A stretch of 45,307 bases of DNA from contig CAYMPQ010000003.1 in NCBI GenBank assembly GCA_964392345.1, positions 1 to 45,307 on the forward strand, in the 5' to 3' direction. Below, in pieces: positions 8,417 through 15,664 of the stretch. Source of the DNA: JAUVXY01 sp964392345. Its GTDB lineage: Bacteria > Actinomycetota > Humimicrobiia > Humimicrobiales > Humimicrobiaceae. The notes under the pieces are model-generated. The model searched no databases. It was given only the letters and a program-made list of their open reading frames with translations, and was not told the origin of the DNA. The position numbers and the translations under genes were made by a program. Position 1 is the first letter of the stretch; every line of letters begins with the position of its first letter.

Positions 8417-9283
8417 CTAAAAATTATTTAAATAATAGTCAAGGTATTTAATGCCTTTTTGGGAAAGTTTTTTTTTGCCAGGCGTGGTTGTTGTTAGCAG
8501 TTTTTGTTTTTCTAAAAAAAGAAGTTCCCTATAAGAGGTGGAGAGGCTAAAACCAAGCTCTTTTGCTACTTTTGAAGGGCCACATTCTTCCAACTCTTGA
8601 ATTAAAAACAATATTTTATTTTGCCTTAAAGAAAGGGGTTTGTATTTTTGCACAAAAGGATCAACACTAGCTGATTGGTTGCTGTAAGCAGGTGTTTTAT
8701 GAGCGTCTACAGCGGCGGAGGTGTTTTCCCGGCTGTTATCAGAGGGTGGTGGGTTTTTTTGCGGGGGGTTTAATTTTAAAGAAACAACTGTTCCATTTTT
8801 TATGTTATCGGTTATCTCTACAGAGCCGCCAGAAAAAGTTATTGTTTCTTTTACAATAGGAAGACCTGATCCCACCCCCCTTATATATTTTTTCATATCA
8901 GCGGTAGCAGATGTATAACCTGGCAGGAAAGCTTTTTTCTTGTCTTCGACTCCGGGGCCCTGGTCAGACACAATAATATGGTTCCCGTTATTTAGTATGG
9001 TTATGGCTATTTCGCGGAAGTTTGCATGTATTAAATTTTCTATTACTTCTTTTATTATGGTATAAGGGATACCACCCCCAATTTCATGGGAGAGAGCATA
9101 TACTTTCTGAGGGGTTTCACTTATAAAACTGTCTATGGTTTTAAACTCAGCATTTATCATTCTCGGCAAGCTTCGCATATTATCATAAACAGCAATTTTT
9201 CCAACAACAGGACTGCCTGCGGTAGGGCTGGCTTTTATTTGTGTATTTGAAGTGTTGTCTGGTTCAATTATATTTTCGGACAT
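8417..9283 (-). CDS. GHKL-ATPase / winged-helix regulator upstream of dnaA
   Basis: This 288-aa protein has an N-terminal histidine-kinase-like ATPase domain: N-box KEVIENLIHA (78-87, Glu79 and Asn83), G1 DQGPG (107-111) and G2 RGVGSGLP (135-142). A Pro/Ser/Asn-rich linker (about 171-212) leads to a winged helix-turn-helix (213-288) with a GPSKVAKELGFSLSTSY recognition segment. There is no dimerisation/phosphoacceptor His domain and no sensor, so it is not a classical histidine kinase; it looks more like an anti-sigma or ATP-gated DNA-binding switch. It is first in the operon with dnaA (11-bp gap) and dnaN, behind a good promoter. A role in controlling dnaA or replication initiation is inferred. 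Confidence 0.75.
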   Translation of the reverse strand: MSENIIEPDNTSNTQIKASPTAGSPVVGKIAVYDNMRSLPRMINAEFKTIDSFISETPQKVYALSHEIGGGIPYTIIKEVIENLIHANFREIAITILNNGNHIIVSDQGPGVEDKKKAFLPGYTSATADMKKYIRGVGSGLPIVKETITFSGGSVEITDNIKNGTVVSLKLNPPQKNPPPSDNSRENTSAAVDAHKTPAYSNQSASVDPFVQKYKPLSLRQNKILFLIQELEECGPSKVAKELGFSLSTSYRELLFLEKQKLLTTTTPGKKKLSQKGIKYLDYYLNNF

Positions 9284-9373
9284 TTTGCCAAAAGTAAGCC
9301 AATATTTTTATTTGGTTTTTTAATAAAAACTAAGTTTTTCTACCATAAATAAAGCCTCATGTGGTTTAAAAGC

Positions 9374-9387
9374 ATTAACTGGTTAAT
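9374..9387. promoter_or_regulatory. Palindromic operator-like site in the GHKL-dnaA leader
   Basis: ATTAAC-TG-GTTAAT has 6-bp perfect arms and lies about 16-30 nt downstream of the predicted transcription start of the GHKL-dnaA operon. A dimeric winged-helix protein could bind here, and the operon's own first product is a candidate. This is inference from position and symmetry only. Confidence 0.35.
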
Positions 9388-9409
9388 ACTTTTCACACTC
9401 TTTTCATAT

Positions 9410-9437
9410 ATTATAGTTTTTAACAAATAAATATCAA
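9410..9437 (-). promoter_or_regulatory. Promoter of the GHKL-dnaA-dnaN operon
   Basis: On the minus strand TTGATA (9437-9432) and TATAAT (9415-9410) are separated by 16 bp, a near-consensus sigma-70 promoter. The start would be near 9403, giving a leader of about 120 nt before the GHKL gene. Confidence 0.55.
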
Positions 9438-9535
9438 TACTCTAAATCGAAAAATTGCACCAAACCCCAAATTATAAAAGAAATTATTAAATAAACTGGC
9501 ATAGGATAACGTGCTATTTTTTTAGTTATCAACAT

Positions 9536-9559
9536 TTTTTTCAACACCTGTTGAAAAAA
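9536..9559. repeat. Near-perfect 24-bp palindrome in the origin region
   Basis: TTTTTCAACA followed by CC and TGTTGAAAAA forms arms of about 11 bp around a 2-nt centre. It directly follows the DnaA-box-like TTATCAACA and shares its CAACA core. It could be a cruciform, a protein-binding site, or a terminator, since T- and A-tracts flank it on either strand. Confidence 0.45.
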
Positions 9560-9702
9560 GTATGAAGAATTTTTAAAAGTTAGCAAAAACACCACCATAA
9601 AATTAAGAGGGCATCTTTTTTTTCCAAAACAGAAAAATAACTGGAACAAATGTTTGCAAAGATAAGTGAAAGATAGTAATGCTAAATGTTTTTAAACAAA
9701 TA

Positions 9703-9734
9703 TTACCTAAAATATTAATTAATGTTTTAGGTAA
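9703..9734. repeat. 32-bp palindrome beside the possible element end
   Basis: TTACCTAAAA (9703-9712) pairs exactly with TTTTAGGTAA (9725-9734), and most of the intervening ATTAATTAAT is also self-complementary. It ends one base before the TGTCA that may start an insertion element, so it could be an insertion target hairpin, a terminator or an origin element. Confidence 0.45.
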
Positions 9735-9735
9735 G

Positions 9736-9919
9736 TGTCAAAAAATGATCCATTCCAGATACTTTTATAAATATAAAAGCTGGCATTTCTACTTTGCTAA
9801 AAACAGGGCATTTCTACTTTGCTGAAAGGGATGCATGCAAATCTTGATATTAGTTAGCTTAGATTGTATAATTTATTTCTCAATTAAGGGTAATATGACA
9901 AAAAAGTAATATAATAAGA
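9736..9919. mobile_element. Possible IS21-type element terminus running into the gap
   Basis: The sequence TGTCAAAAAATGATCCA begins at 9736. It is followed by a 17-bp direct repeat GGCATTTCTACTTTGCT at 9782-9798 and 9807-9823 (25-bp period). Multiple internal repeats behind a TGTCA-type tip are typical of IS21-family ends, where the transposase binds. The 100-N gap begins about 100 bp further on, which fits assembly failure in a repeated element. No transposase is visible, so this is a pattern-based suggestion. Confidence 0.35.
9782..9823. repeat. 17-bp direct repeat, two copies
   Basis: GGCATTTCTACTTTGCT occurs at 9782-9798 and again at 9807-9823 with an 8-nt spacer, each followed by a short A-rich tail. 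Two copies only, so it is not a CRISPR. Their placement behind a TGTCA tip fits transposase-binding repeats; origin iterons are an alternative. Confidence 0.7.
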
Positions 9920-10019
9920 NNNNNNNNNNNNNNNNNNNNNNNNNNNNNNNNNNNNNNNNNNNNNNNNNNNNNNNNNNNNNNNNNNNNNNNNNNNNNNNNN
10001 NNNNNNNNNNNNNNNNNNN
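9920..10019. other. Assembly gap (100 N)
   Basis: Exactly 100 Ns, which is normally a placeholder for a gap of unknown size. It lies between the dnaA operon and rpmH, so the rpmH promoter and perhaps the origin core are missing from the assembly. Adjacency of the two sides rests on scaffolding. Confidence 0.98.
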
Positions 10020-10038
10020 GTAAGAAGCTGGAGAGCAA

Positions 10039-10173
10039 ATGAAAAGAACGTATCAGCCAAATGTGAGAAAGAGAAAAAAGAAGCACGGTTTTATGTCTAG
10101 AATGAGAACAAAATCAGGGAGAAAGATCATTGCCAATAGAAGGAGGAAGGGTAGAAAAAGACTTTCGGCATAA
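10039..10173 (+). CDS. rpmH: Ribosomal protein bL34
   Basis: This 44-aa, very basic protein begins MKRTYQPNVRKRKKKHGF and ends RRRKGRKRLSA, the unmistakable bL34 sequence. It is a structural protein of the large ribosomal subunit. It starts 19 bp after the gap with a GGAGAG site, and its 3' part overlaps the possible TTG start of rnpA. The rpmH-rnpA-yidD-yidC order is the common bacterial origin-flanking arrangement. Confidence 0.98.
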   Translation: MKRTYQPNVRKRKKKHGFMSRMRTKSGRKIIANRRRKGRKRLSA

Positions 10174-10195
10174 AAGGTCAAAAGGAAAGGTAAAA

Positions 10196-10537
10196 ATAAA
10201 TTTAAGTACACTAAAAAAAAGAGAAGATTTTAAGGAATTATATAAAAGAGGATATTGTATCCGGAACAGATACCTAAGTATGTATCTATTAACCAGGGGC
10301 AATAATAACGGAATAAGAATCGGTTTTAATATTAGTAAAAAAATTGGGAAAGCGGTTGTAAGAAATAGAATTAAAAGAATATTGAAAGAAATTTTTAGAA
10401 ATATAGAAACCGAGCCAGCTGCGAACCTGGATGTATTGTGTATTGCAAAAAAAACTATTTGTAGCGTTAGTTACAATATTCTAAAGGAGCAAGTTGAAAG
10501 AAATTTGTACTCTTTCCTTTATTCTGAACAGTCATAA
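10196..10537 (+). CDS. rnpA: Ribonuclease P protein component
   Basis: RnpA assists the catalytic RNA that trims tRNA 5' ends. The family core is clear: LKKREDFKELYKRG, then RIGFNISKKIGKAVVRNRIKRILKE, the RNR-type RNA-binding signature. The start is unusual. No ATG, GTG or TTG lies at the expected N-terminus. ATA at 10196 has AAGGAAAGG 5 nt upstream and gives 113 aa, the usual length. The alternative is TTG at 10130 inside rpmH, with AGGGAG 8 nt upstream, giving 135 aa and a 44-bp overlap like that described for Thermus rpmH-rnpA. I give the ATA form but consider the start open. Confidence 0.9.
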   Translation: MNLSTLKKREDFKELYKRGYCIRNRYLSMYLLTRGNNNGIRIGFNISKKIGKAVVRNRIKRILKEIFRNIETEPAANLDVLCIAKKTICSVSYNILKEQVERNLYSFLYSEQS

Positions 10538-10565
10538 TTATGTACAACCATACCGTGTTTTTATT

Positions 10566-10775
10566 ATGAAAAAAGTATTAATATATTTTATTAAAGCTTA
10601 CAAAATAATTATTTCGCCGTTTTTGCCAGATAGTTGCAGGTTCTACCCTACGTGTTCTGAATATGCAATAGATGCAATTAATAGATATGGAATACTAAAA
10701 GGTAGTATTAAATCAATATACAGAATACTCAGGTGCAATCCTTTTAACAAAGGCGGATATGATCCGGTAAGATAA
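10566..10775 (+). CDS. yidD: Membrane protein insertion efficiency factor YidD
   Basis: This 69-aa protein has the full YidD signature: an amphipathic N-terminus (MKKVLIYFIKAYK), then SPFLPDSCRFYPTCSEYA with its conserved cysteines, and a C-terminal RCNPFNKGGYDPV. YidD is a small membrane-associated protein encoded between rnpA and yidC in most bacteria and helps YidC-dependent membrane insertion. I chose the ATG at 10566 because the residues before it are not family-like and would overlap rnpA. Confidence 0.95.
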   Translation: MKKVLIYFIKAYKIIISPFLPDSCRFYPTCSEYAIDAINRYGILKGSIKSIYRILRCNPFNKGGYDPVR

Positions 10776-10797
10776 TAATCAAGGAGGTTATAAAACA

Positions 10798-11577
10798 TTG
10801 ACTCAGATACTACAACTATTGCAGCCCATACAAAACATATTGGAATACATAGTTATATTTTTGTACCAGAATGTAGTTCAAAACTATGGCGTGGTTATAA
10901 TTCTATTAACTTTGATAGTTAGATTGATATTGACTCCGCTTACGCTAAGCCAGACCAAATCAATGGCTAAAATGCAGAAGATGCAGCCACAATTAAAAGA
11001 AATACAGAAAAAATATAAAGAGGATAAGGCAAAACTTCAGCAGGAAACAATGGCATTTTACAAGAAAAATAACGTCAACCCTCTGGCAGGCTGCCTTCCC
11101 TTACTTTTGCAGATGCCTGTATTTTTTGCATTGTTTCAGGTGTTAAGGAGCCCTTCTCAAATAATCACAGATGTGCTTGGCAAGATTGTGATTAATGGTG
11201 CGGCAAACCCGAAGTATAACTTTTTGTGGATGAACATGAATGAAAAAGATCCCTACTATGTATTATTGGTACTAATGGTGGCAACAATGTTTTTGTCTAC
11301 CAAAATGACCACTACTGACCCAAAACAATCAAAAATAATGTACTTGATGCCTGTAGTATTTGGTTTTATATCGTGGCAGTTTCCAGCAGGAATACTGGTG
11401 TATTGGGTAACAACAAACGTATGGTCGATAGGTCAGCAGTGGGTTGTAAACAAAATTATTAAAAAAAGTGCGGTAAAGGAAGAATTAATAAAAAAAGAAG
11501 AAAAAGAAGATATAAGCGGAGAAGAAAAGAAAAAGATTTTAGGGGAAAAAAGGAAAAAAAGAAGAAGGAAAAAGTAG
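10798..11577 (+). CDS. yidC: Membrane protein insertase YidC/Oxa1
   Basis: This 259-aa protein is a short Gram-positive-type YidC. It has a first membrane segment followed by the catalytic-groove Arg in LTLIVRLILTPLTL, the charged coiled loop KMQKMQPQLKEIQKKYKED, NPLAGCLPLLLQMPVFFALFQ, and further membrane segments ending in WVTTNVWSIGQQW. A strongly basic Lys-rich tail could contact the ribosome. No lipobox is seen. The start is TTG with a near-perfect AAGGAGGT at 10781-10788. It lies 22 bp after yidD in the same transcript. Confidence 0.96.
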   Translation: MTQILQLLQPIQNILEYIVIFLYQNVVQNYGVVIILLTLIVRLILTPLTLSQTKSMAKMQKMQPQLKEIQKKYKEDKAKLQQETMAFYKKNNVNPLAGCLPLLLQMPVFFALFQVLRSPSQIITDVLGKIVINGAANPKYNFLWMNMNEKDPYYVLLVLMVATMFLSTKMTTTDPKQSKIMYLMPVVFGFISWQFPAGILVYWVTTNVWSIGQQWVVNKIIKKSAVKEELIKKEEKEDISGEEKKKILGEKRKKRRRKK

Positions 11578-11603
11578 TTTCCATGATTTATAAGAGGTGA
11601 GAA

Positions 11604-12179
11604 ATGCTAGGGGACAAAAGCATTGGAGAAGCCATTAATTCTTATGTAAAAAGTTTGGAGGAAGAACAAAAAAGCGATAAGCTTATCGAAAATAAAAGAG
11701 CAGACAAAAAGGATACAGGCCTGCCAGGGTTTGTAAGAATTGCAGATTTTGTAAAGATAGCAATAGGGCTCATCTGCCTTGGAGAAGAGGTAAGTGTGAA
11801 GGCAGATCCGGGCAACTATGAAATTTCAGTATACGGAAGCGGCCTGGGGATAGCCATAGGCAAGAATGGTAAAAACATGCAAGCCCTGGAATTTATCACT
11901 AATTTGATAGGGAAGAGAAAAAAATTAATAGAAAGAAGCATAACCATAGACATAGAAGATTATAAAAAGAAGAAGCTTGAAAAAATAGAGAGAGTTGCTA
12001 AAAGCATGGCGAGGAAGGCCATAAAAGAGGGAAGAAAGATAGTGCTAAAGCCCATGTGCTCACACGAGAGAAAAATAGTCCACAATGCATTAGCGGAATT
12101 TAAGGAAGTTAGAACAGAAAGCAAAAATAATGAGCCATACAGAAGAATAGTTATATACCCGGTGGGAGAAAAAAGTTAA
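11604..12179 (+). CDS. jag: RNA-binding protein KhpB/Jag (KH + R3H)
   Basis: This 191-aa protein has a KH domain with GIAIGKNGKNMQALEF near residues 89-104, followed by DIEDYKKKK, and a C-terminal R3H domain with VLKPMCSHERKIVHNAL and EPYRRIVIYP. This is the Jag/KhpB plan; these proteins bind many RNAs and partner KhpA in cell-envelope control. The N-terminal Jag-N domain of many homologues is not recognisable; only a charged 45-residue lead is present. It follows yidC closely with a GAGGTGA ribosome site, the conserved gene order. Confidence 0.92.
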   Translation: MLGDKSIGEAINSYVKSLEEEQKSDKLIENKRADKKDTGLPGFVRIADFVKIAIGLICLGEEVSVKADPGNYEISVYGSGLGIAIGKNGKNMQALEFITNLIGKRKKLIERSITIDIEDYKKKKLEKIERVAKSMARKAIKEGRKIVLKPMCSHERKIVHNALAEFKEVRTESKNNEPYRRIVIYPVGEKS

Positions 12180-12247
12180 TAAAAAGGTCAGGGGGAAGAC
12201 ATATAGAGGTTAGCTGTAGTTTGCAGGCAAAGAATAAATAGTAGCGT

Positions 12248-12287
12248 AAAAAGAATAATGGCACAAAGCAGCTGTTATTCTTTTTTT
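12248..12287 (+). terminator. Rho-independent terminator after jag
   Basis: AAAAAGAATAA (12248-12258) pairs with TTATTCTTTTT (12275-12285) in an 11-bp stem, followed by further Ts. The stem is AU-rich, but the T-tract and position between jag and mnmE fit a terminator ending the rpmH-jag transcript. Confidence 0.5.
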
Positions 12288-12356
12288 ATCACATAAAAAA
12301 ATAAATCAGACAGCTTGGTGGAAAAAATAAAAAATTAAAGGGAAGAAAAGATAAAA

Positions 12357-13745
12357 ATGTATATAGGAAGAAAAGATACCATAGCGGCGATTGGGACAAG
12401 ACCAGGAGAAGCTGCAATTGGTATTGTAAAGATTAGCGGGGAGAGATCGGTAGAGACAGCAGGTAAAATATTTAGATCTGCAGGAGATAGGAAAATTTCC
12501 GATATTGGCACATATAAAATGATCTATGGGAAAATAATTGAAGAAGACGGAAGTATCGTTGACGAAGTTTTAGTGAGCGTGATGAAAAAACCAAAATCTT
12601 ATACAAGAGAAGATGTTGTAGAAATAAATTGCCATGGAGGAATTGTTGCTACCAGCAAGGTTCTGGAATTATGCCTTAAGAATGGTGCAAGACTGGCACA
12701 GCCGGGGGAGTTTACAAAAAGGGCATTTTTAAATGGAAGGATAGATCTTTCTCAAGCAGAAGCAGTGGCAGAGTTAGTAAAATCCAAAACAGAGCAAAGC
12801 CTGAAAATTGCTGCAAGAAATTTAAACGGAGAAATAAAGAAAGAGATAAAAAAGCTAAGAGAAAGGGTCCTGGACATATTGGTCCAGCTTGAAGCATCTG
12901 TTGATTTCATTGAAGAAGATTTAGAGATAACACCATACCAGGAGTTGAGCGCAGGAGTGGCTGCAATATTGGAAAAAATAAAAGAATTGATAAAGGATGA
13001 AAAAAGAGGAGAGATTGTAAAAAATGGAGTAAAAATAGCTATTGTTGGAAGAACAAATGTTGGCAAGTCAAGTCTATTAAATGTGTTGTCTAAAAAGGAA
13101 AAAGCTATAGTCACGTCGATACCAGGCACTACAAGAGATGCAGTAGAAGAAGTTTTGTATGTTGAGGGCATACCGCTAATACTGGTTGATACTGCAGGAA
13201 TAAGAAAGACAAAAAATACTATTGAGAAGCTGGGGGTAGAGAAAAGTTTAAAACATATAAATGAGGCAGAAGTAATAATTTTTGTGGTAGACGGAAGTAA
13301 AAAAATTGGAAAGATGGACATAGAAATAGCAGAAAGAATTAAAGGGAGAAAGGTGATAGCCTGTGTAAATAAAATAGATTTAAAACAGAAAATAGAAAAA
13401 ATAAAGATCAACAATTATATTGCTGAGAGCAACATAGTTGAGATTTCTGTCTTAAAAGGAGTAGGAATAGAGAGGCTGGAAGACAAGATAAAAGAAATGG
13501 TAATGAATGAAAAAGACTTTAACATAGAGGAAAAAATAATTATTAACATCAGGCACAAAGGTGTGATGAAGAAGGTGGCAGAGCTTCTTCATTCTACTGA
13601 GAATGCCATGAAAGAAAAAATGTCAGAAGAATTTCCGTCTGCTGATTTAAAAATAGCCTACGATCTATTAGGGGAAATAGTAGGAGAAACTACAAGAGAA
13701 GATGTGTTGGATAAAATATTTAGCCAATTTTGTATTGGGAAATAG
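12357..13745 (+). CDS. mnmE: tRNA modification GTPase MnmE
   Basis: With MnmG, MnmE makes the cmnm5/nm5 modification of wobble uridine 34 in tRNAs. The 462-aa protein has an N-terminal folate-binding domain (DTIAAIGTRPGEAAIGIVKI), a helical domain and an inserted G domain: GRTNVGKSSLLN (P-loop), GTTRDAVEE (switch I), DTAGIRKTKN (G3/switch II) and NKID (G4). The C-terminus ends FCIGK, the conserved motif with the functional Cys. It heads a block with two mnmG genes, so both partners of the complex are encoded here. Confidence 0.97.
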   Translation: MYIGRKDTIAAIGTRPGEAAIGIVKISGERSVETAGKIFRSAGDRKISDIGTYKMIYGKIIEEDGSIVDEVLVSVMKKPKSYTREDVVEINCHGGIVATSKVLELCLKNGARLAQPGEFTKRAFLNGRIDLSQAEAVAELVKSKTEQSLKIAARNLNGEIKKEIKKLRERVLDILVQLEASVDFIEEDLEITPYQELSAGVAAILEKIKELIKDEKRGEIVKNGVKIAIVGRTNVGKSSLLNVLSKKEKAIVTSIPGTTRDAVEEVLYVEGIPLILVDTAGIRKTKNTIEKLGVEKSLKHINEAEVIIFVVDGSKKIGKMDIEIAERIKGRKVIACVNKIDLKQKIEKIKINNYIAESNIVEISVLKGVGIERLEDKIKEMVMNEKDFNIEEKIIINIRHKGVMKKVAELLHSTENAMKEKMSEEFPSADLKIAYDLLGEIVGETTREDVLDKIFSQFCIGK

Positions 13746-13786
13746 GCGATGACAAAAAGCAATATAGTAAGAAAAATTGGCGTAAA

Positions 13787-13802
13787 TGTTCCACGTGAAA
13801 CA
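13787..13802. promoter_or_regulatory. parS: parS site 1 (one mismatch)
   Basis: TGTTCCACGTGAAACA matches the consensus parS TGTTTCACGTGAAACA at 15 of 16 positions. It lies between mnmE and the first mnmG, about 5.5 kb from parB. ParB loads at such sites and spreads to form the segregation complex; the location beside the origin is typical. Confidence 0.9.
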
Positions 13803-13830
13803 TTTACTGCAGGGGGGTTAAAAAATAGGA

Positions 13831-15648
13831 ATGCCTGATAATGGAATTAAAATGAAATATAATGTAATAGTTATAGGTGCGGGCCACGCTGGTTGTGAGG
13901 CAGCACTGGCTTCATCCAGAAACGACTCAAAAACTCTTTTAATCTCAATAAACATGGACAGTATTGCCATTATGCCATGCAACAGTGCAATAGGAGGCCC
14001 CGGGAGAGGACAATTGGTTAGAGAAATTGATGCACTGGGAGGAGAAATTGGGAAAAATGTTGACAGAAATTTCATCCATATGAGAATGTTAAATATTTCA
14101 AGAGGACCAGCCGTCAGGGCATTGAGAGCAATTGTAGATAAGAGAAGATATTTTCTATCGATGAAAAATGTGCTGGAGAACCAGGATATGTTAGATCTAA
14201 AGCAGGGAATGGCCATAGATATAAAAAAAAGGCCAGGAGGGTACAGTGTATTTACAAATGATGGGAATATCTATGAGTGCAGCTGTGTAGTTATAGCTAC
14301 TGGAACTTTTTTAAGAGCAAAAATATTTTGGGGGAAGAATGTTATTGAAGCAGGCAGGCAGGGAGAGATCACTTCTAAAAGACTTCCGCAAAATTTAGAA
14401 AGGGCAGGGTTTAATTTTGGGAGGCTTAAAACTGATACACCGCCAAGGGTTGATAGAAGAACCATAGACCTCAGCCAGCTGAAAGTACAGCCATATGACA
14501 AAAAACCTGAGATGTTTTCATATGATGACGATTATGACGGAAGAGCACAACTGGAAAATTATATTACTTATGTCGAGGGTGATTGCATTGAGTATATCGA
14601 GAAAAATATAAAGAAATCAACAGTTTATAGTGGCAGTATTTATTCTGAAGGACCAAAATATTGTCCGTCAATTGAGGATAAAATAACAAGGTTCAGGGAT
14701 AAAAAAAGACATTTAATTTTTATTCAGCCAGAGGGAAGAGATACAAACGAAATGTATCTTCACGGGCTGTCAACAACCTTTTCTGAGGAAATACAATCAG
14801 GGATTTTAAAAAGAATAAAAGGCCTGGGGGAAGCTGTAATTACAAGGCCCGGCTATGGAGTGGAATATGATTATCTGTTATCAAATCAGATAAAAAATGA
14901 TTTGGAGAGTATCAAATTCAAAGGCATATTTTTTGCAGGGCAAATAAATGGAACAACAGGATATGAAGAAGCGGCAGCCCAGGGGATTATAGCAGGAATA
15001 AATGCTGCAAGAAGATCCAAAAACATGGATACTATGGTAGTAAACCGGCAGGATGGGTATATTGGCATATTGATAGATGATCTTATAGTAAAAGGGGTGA
15101 GCAATCCCTACAGGATGCTAACATCAAGAAACGAATATAGATTATTCCACAGACATGACAATGCAGACATAAGGATGGTAAAGTTTTTGAAAATCCTGGG
15201 CCAGAAAGAGAAAGCAGAAAAAATAATTCAAAAATATAAAAGAATAGAGGATGCCTCAAAGAAACTTAAACAAAGCCCGATATATACGAATAAAGGGATT
15301 GTTGACAAAATAAAACAGAGCAAGTTAGGCGTAGATGAGATTAATCTTATAAAAAGTAAATTCGGTCTTAATAGCGGGGAATTTGACAGTGTGCTTATTA
15401 ATATAAAGTATGAAGGTTATATTAAAAAAGAGATTCAAAAGATAAACAGGGTGCAGGACAGCCTAGATTTAAAAATTCCTGAAGATATTAATTATGAAAA
15501 AGTTAAAAATATTTCAAACGAGGCACTTTTAAGCCTGACAGGGAAAAGGCCCGCAACAGTAGAGCAGGCTTCAAGAATAGAAGGAATAAACCCTGCGGAT
15601 ATTTTTTCTTTAGTATGTTATATTAAAAATGTTTCACGTGAAACATAA
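13831..15648 (+). CDS. mnmG: MnmG/GidA paralogue 1
   Basis: This 605-aa FAD-dependent tRNA-modifying protein has the dinucleotide fold IGAGHAGCEAALA near residues 15-27 and the first redox Cys at C50 (IMPCNSAIGG). The second conserved Cys is C278 in GPKYCPSIEDK, and there is a C-terminal GQINGTTGYEEAAAQG flavin block. It therefore keeps the catalytic features of MnmG but diverges from the next gene: N-S-A and GPGRGQLVRE versus N-P-S and GVGKSQLVRE. The last codons (Asn-Val-Ser-Arg-Glu-Thr-stop) coincide with a perfect parS. It lies 16 bp upstream of a second mnmG. Which copy pairs with MnmE is not decidable here. Confidence 0.93.
   Translation: MPDNGIKMKYNVIVIGAGHAGCEAALASSRNDSKTLLISINMDSIAIMPCNSAIGGPGRGQLVREIDALGGEIGKNVDRNFIHMRMLNISRGPAVRALRAIVDKRRYFLSMKNVLENQDMLDLKQGMAIDIKKRPGGYSVFTNDGNIYECSCVVIATGTFLRAKIFWGKNVIEAGRQGEITSKRLPQNLERAGFNFGRLKTDTPPRVDRRTIDLSQLKVQPYDKKPEMFSYDDDYDGRAQLENYITYVEGDCIEYIEKNIKKSTVYSGSIYSEGPKYCPSIEDKITRFRDKKRHLIFIQPEGRDTNEMYLHGLSTTFSEEIQSGILKRIKGLGEAVITRPGYGVEYDYLLSNQIKNDLESIKFKGIFFAGQINGTTGYEEAAAQGIIAGINAARRSKNMDTMVVNRQDGYIGILIDDLIVKGVSNPYRMLTSRNEYRLFHRHDNADIRMVKFLKILGQKEKAEKIIQKYKRIEDASKKLKQSPIYTNKGIVDKIKQSKLGVDEINLIKSKFGLNSGEFDSVLINIKYEGYIKKEIQKINRVQDSLDLKIPEDINYEKVKNISNEALLSLTGKRPATVEQASRIEGINPADIFSLVCYIKNVSRET
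15630..15645. promoter_or_regulatory. parS: parS site 2 (perfect), inside the mnmG1 3' end
   Basis: TGTTTCACGTGAAACA is a perfect 16-bp parS palindrome. Its bases also encode the C-terminal Val-Ser-Arg-Glu-Thr of the first MnmG and run to within 3 bp of the end of the stop codon. It is about 3.6 kb from parB. Confidence 0.97.
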
Positions 15649-15664
15649 CATTATATTTTGAAGA

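Larger units (their letters stand above)
9284..10038. other. Probable oriC intergenic region, interrupted by an assembly gap
   Basis: Genes diverge from this stretch: dnaA-dnaN to the left on minus, rpmH-rnpA-yidC to the right on plus. This is the classic origin arrangement. It contains the operon promoter, one DnaA-box-like TTATCAACA (9526-9534, one mismatch to TTATCCACA), two strong palindromes, an internal direct repeat and a 100-N gap. No run of perfect DnaA boxes is visible, so the core of the origin may lie in the missing sequence. No convincing gene is present. Confidence 0.6.

Noticed and set aside
9434..9649. 71-aa minus-strand frame in the origin intergene, with a hydrophobic C-terminus
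   Set aside because: No ribosome site and it spans the 24-bp palindrome. A 33-aa hydrophobic product is imaginable but unsupported.
9782..9823. Direct repeat considered as CRISPR
   Set aside because: Two copies, 8-nt spacer, no cas genes.
9880..10086. Minus-strand frame across the Ns
   Set aside because: Half of it is unknown sequence and it is antisense to rpmH.
12752..13414. 220-aa minus-strand frame
   Set aside because: Antisense shadow of mnmE with Ser/Phe/Ile-rich composition.
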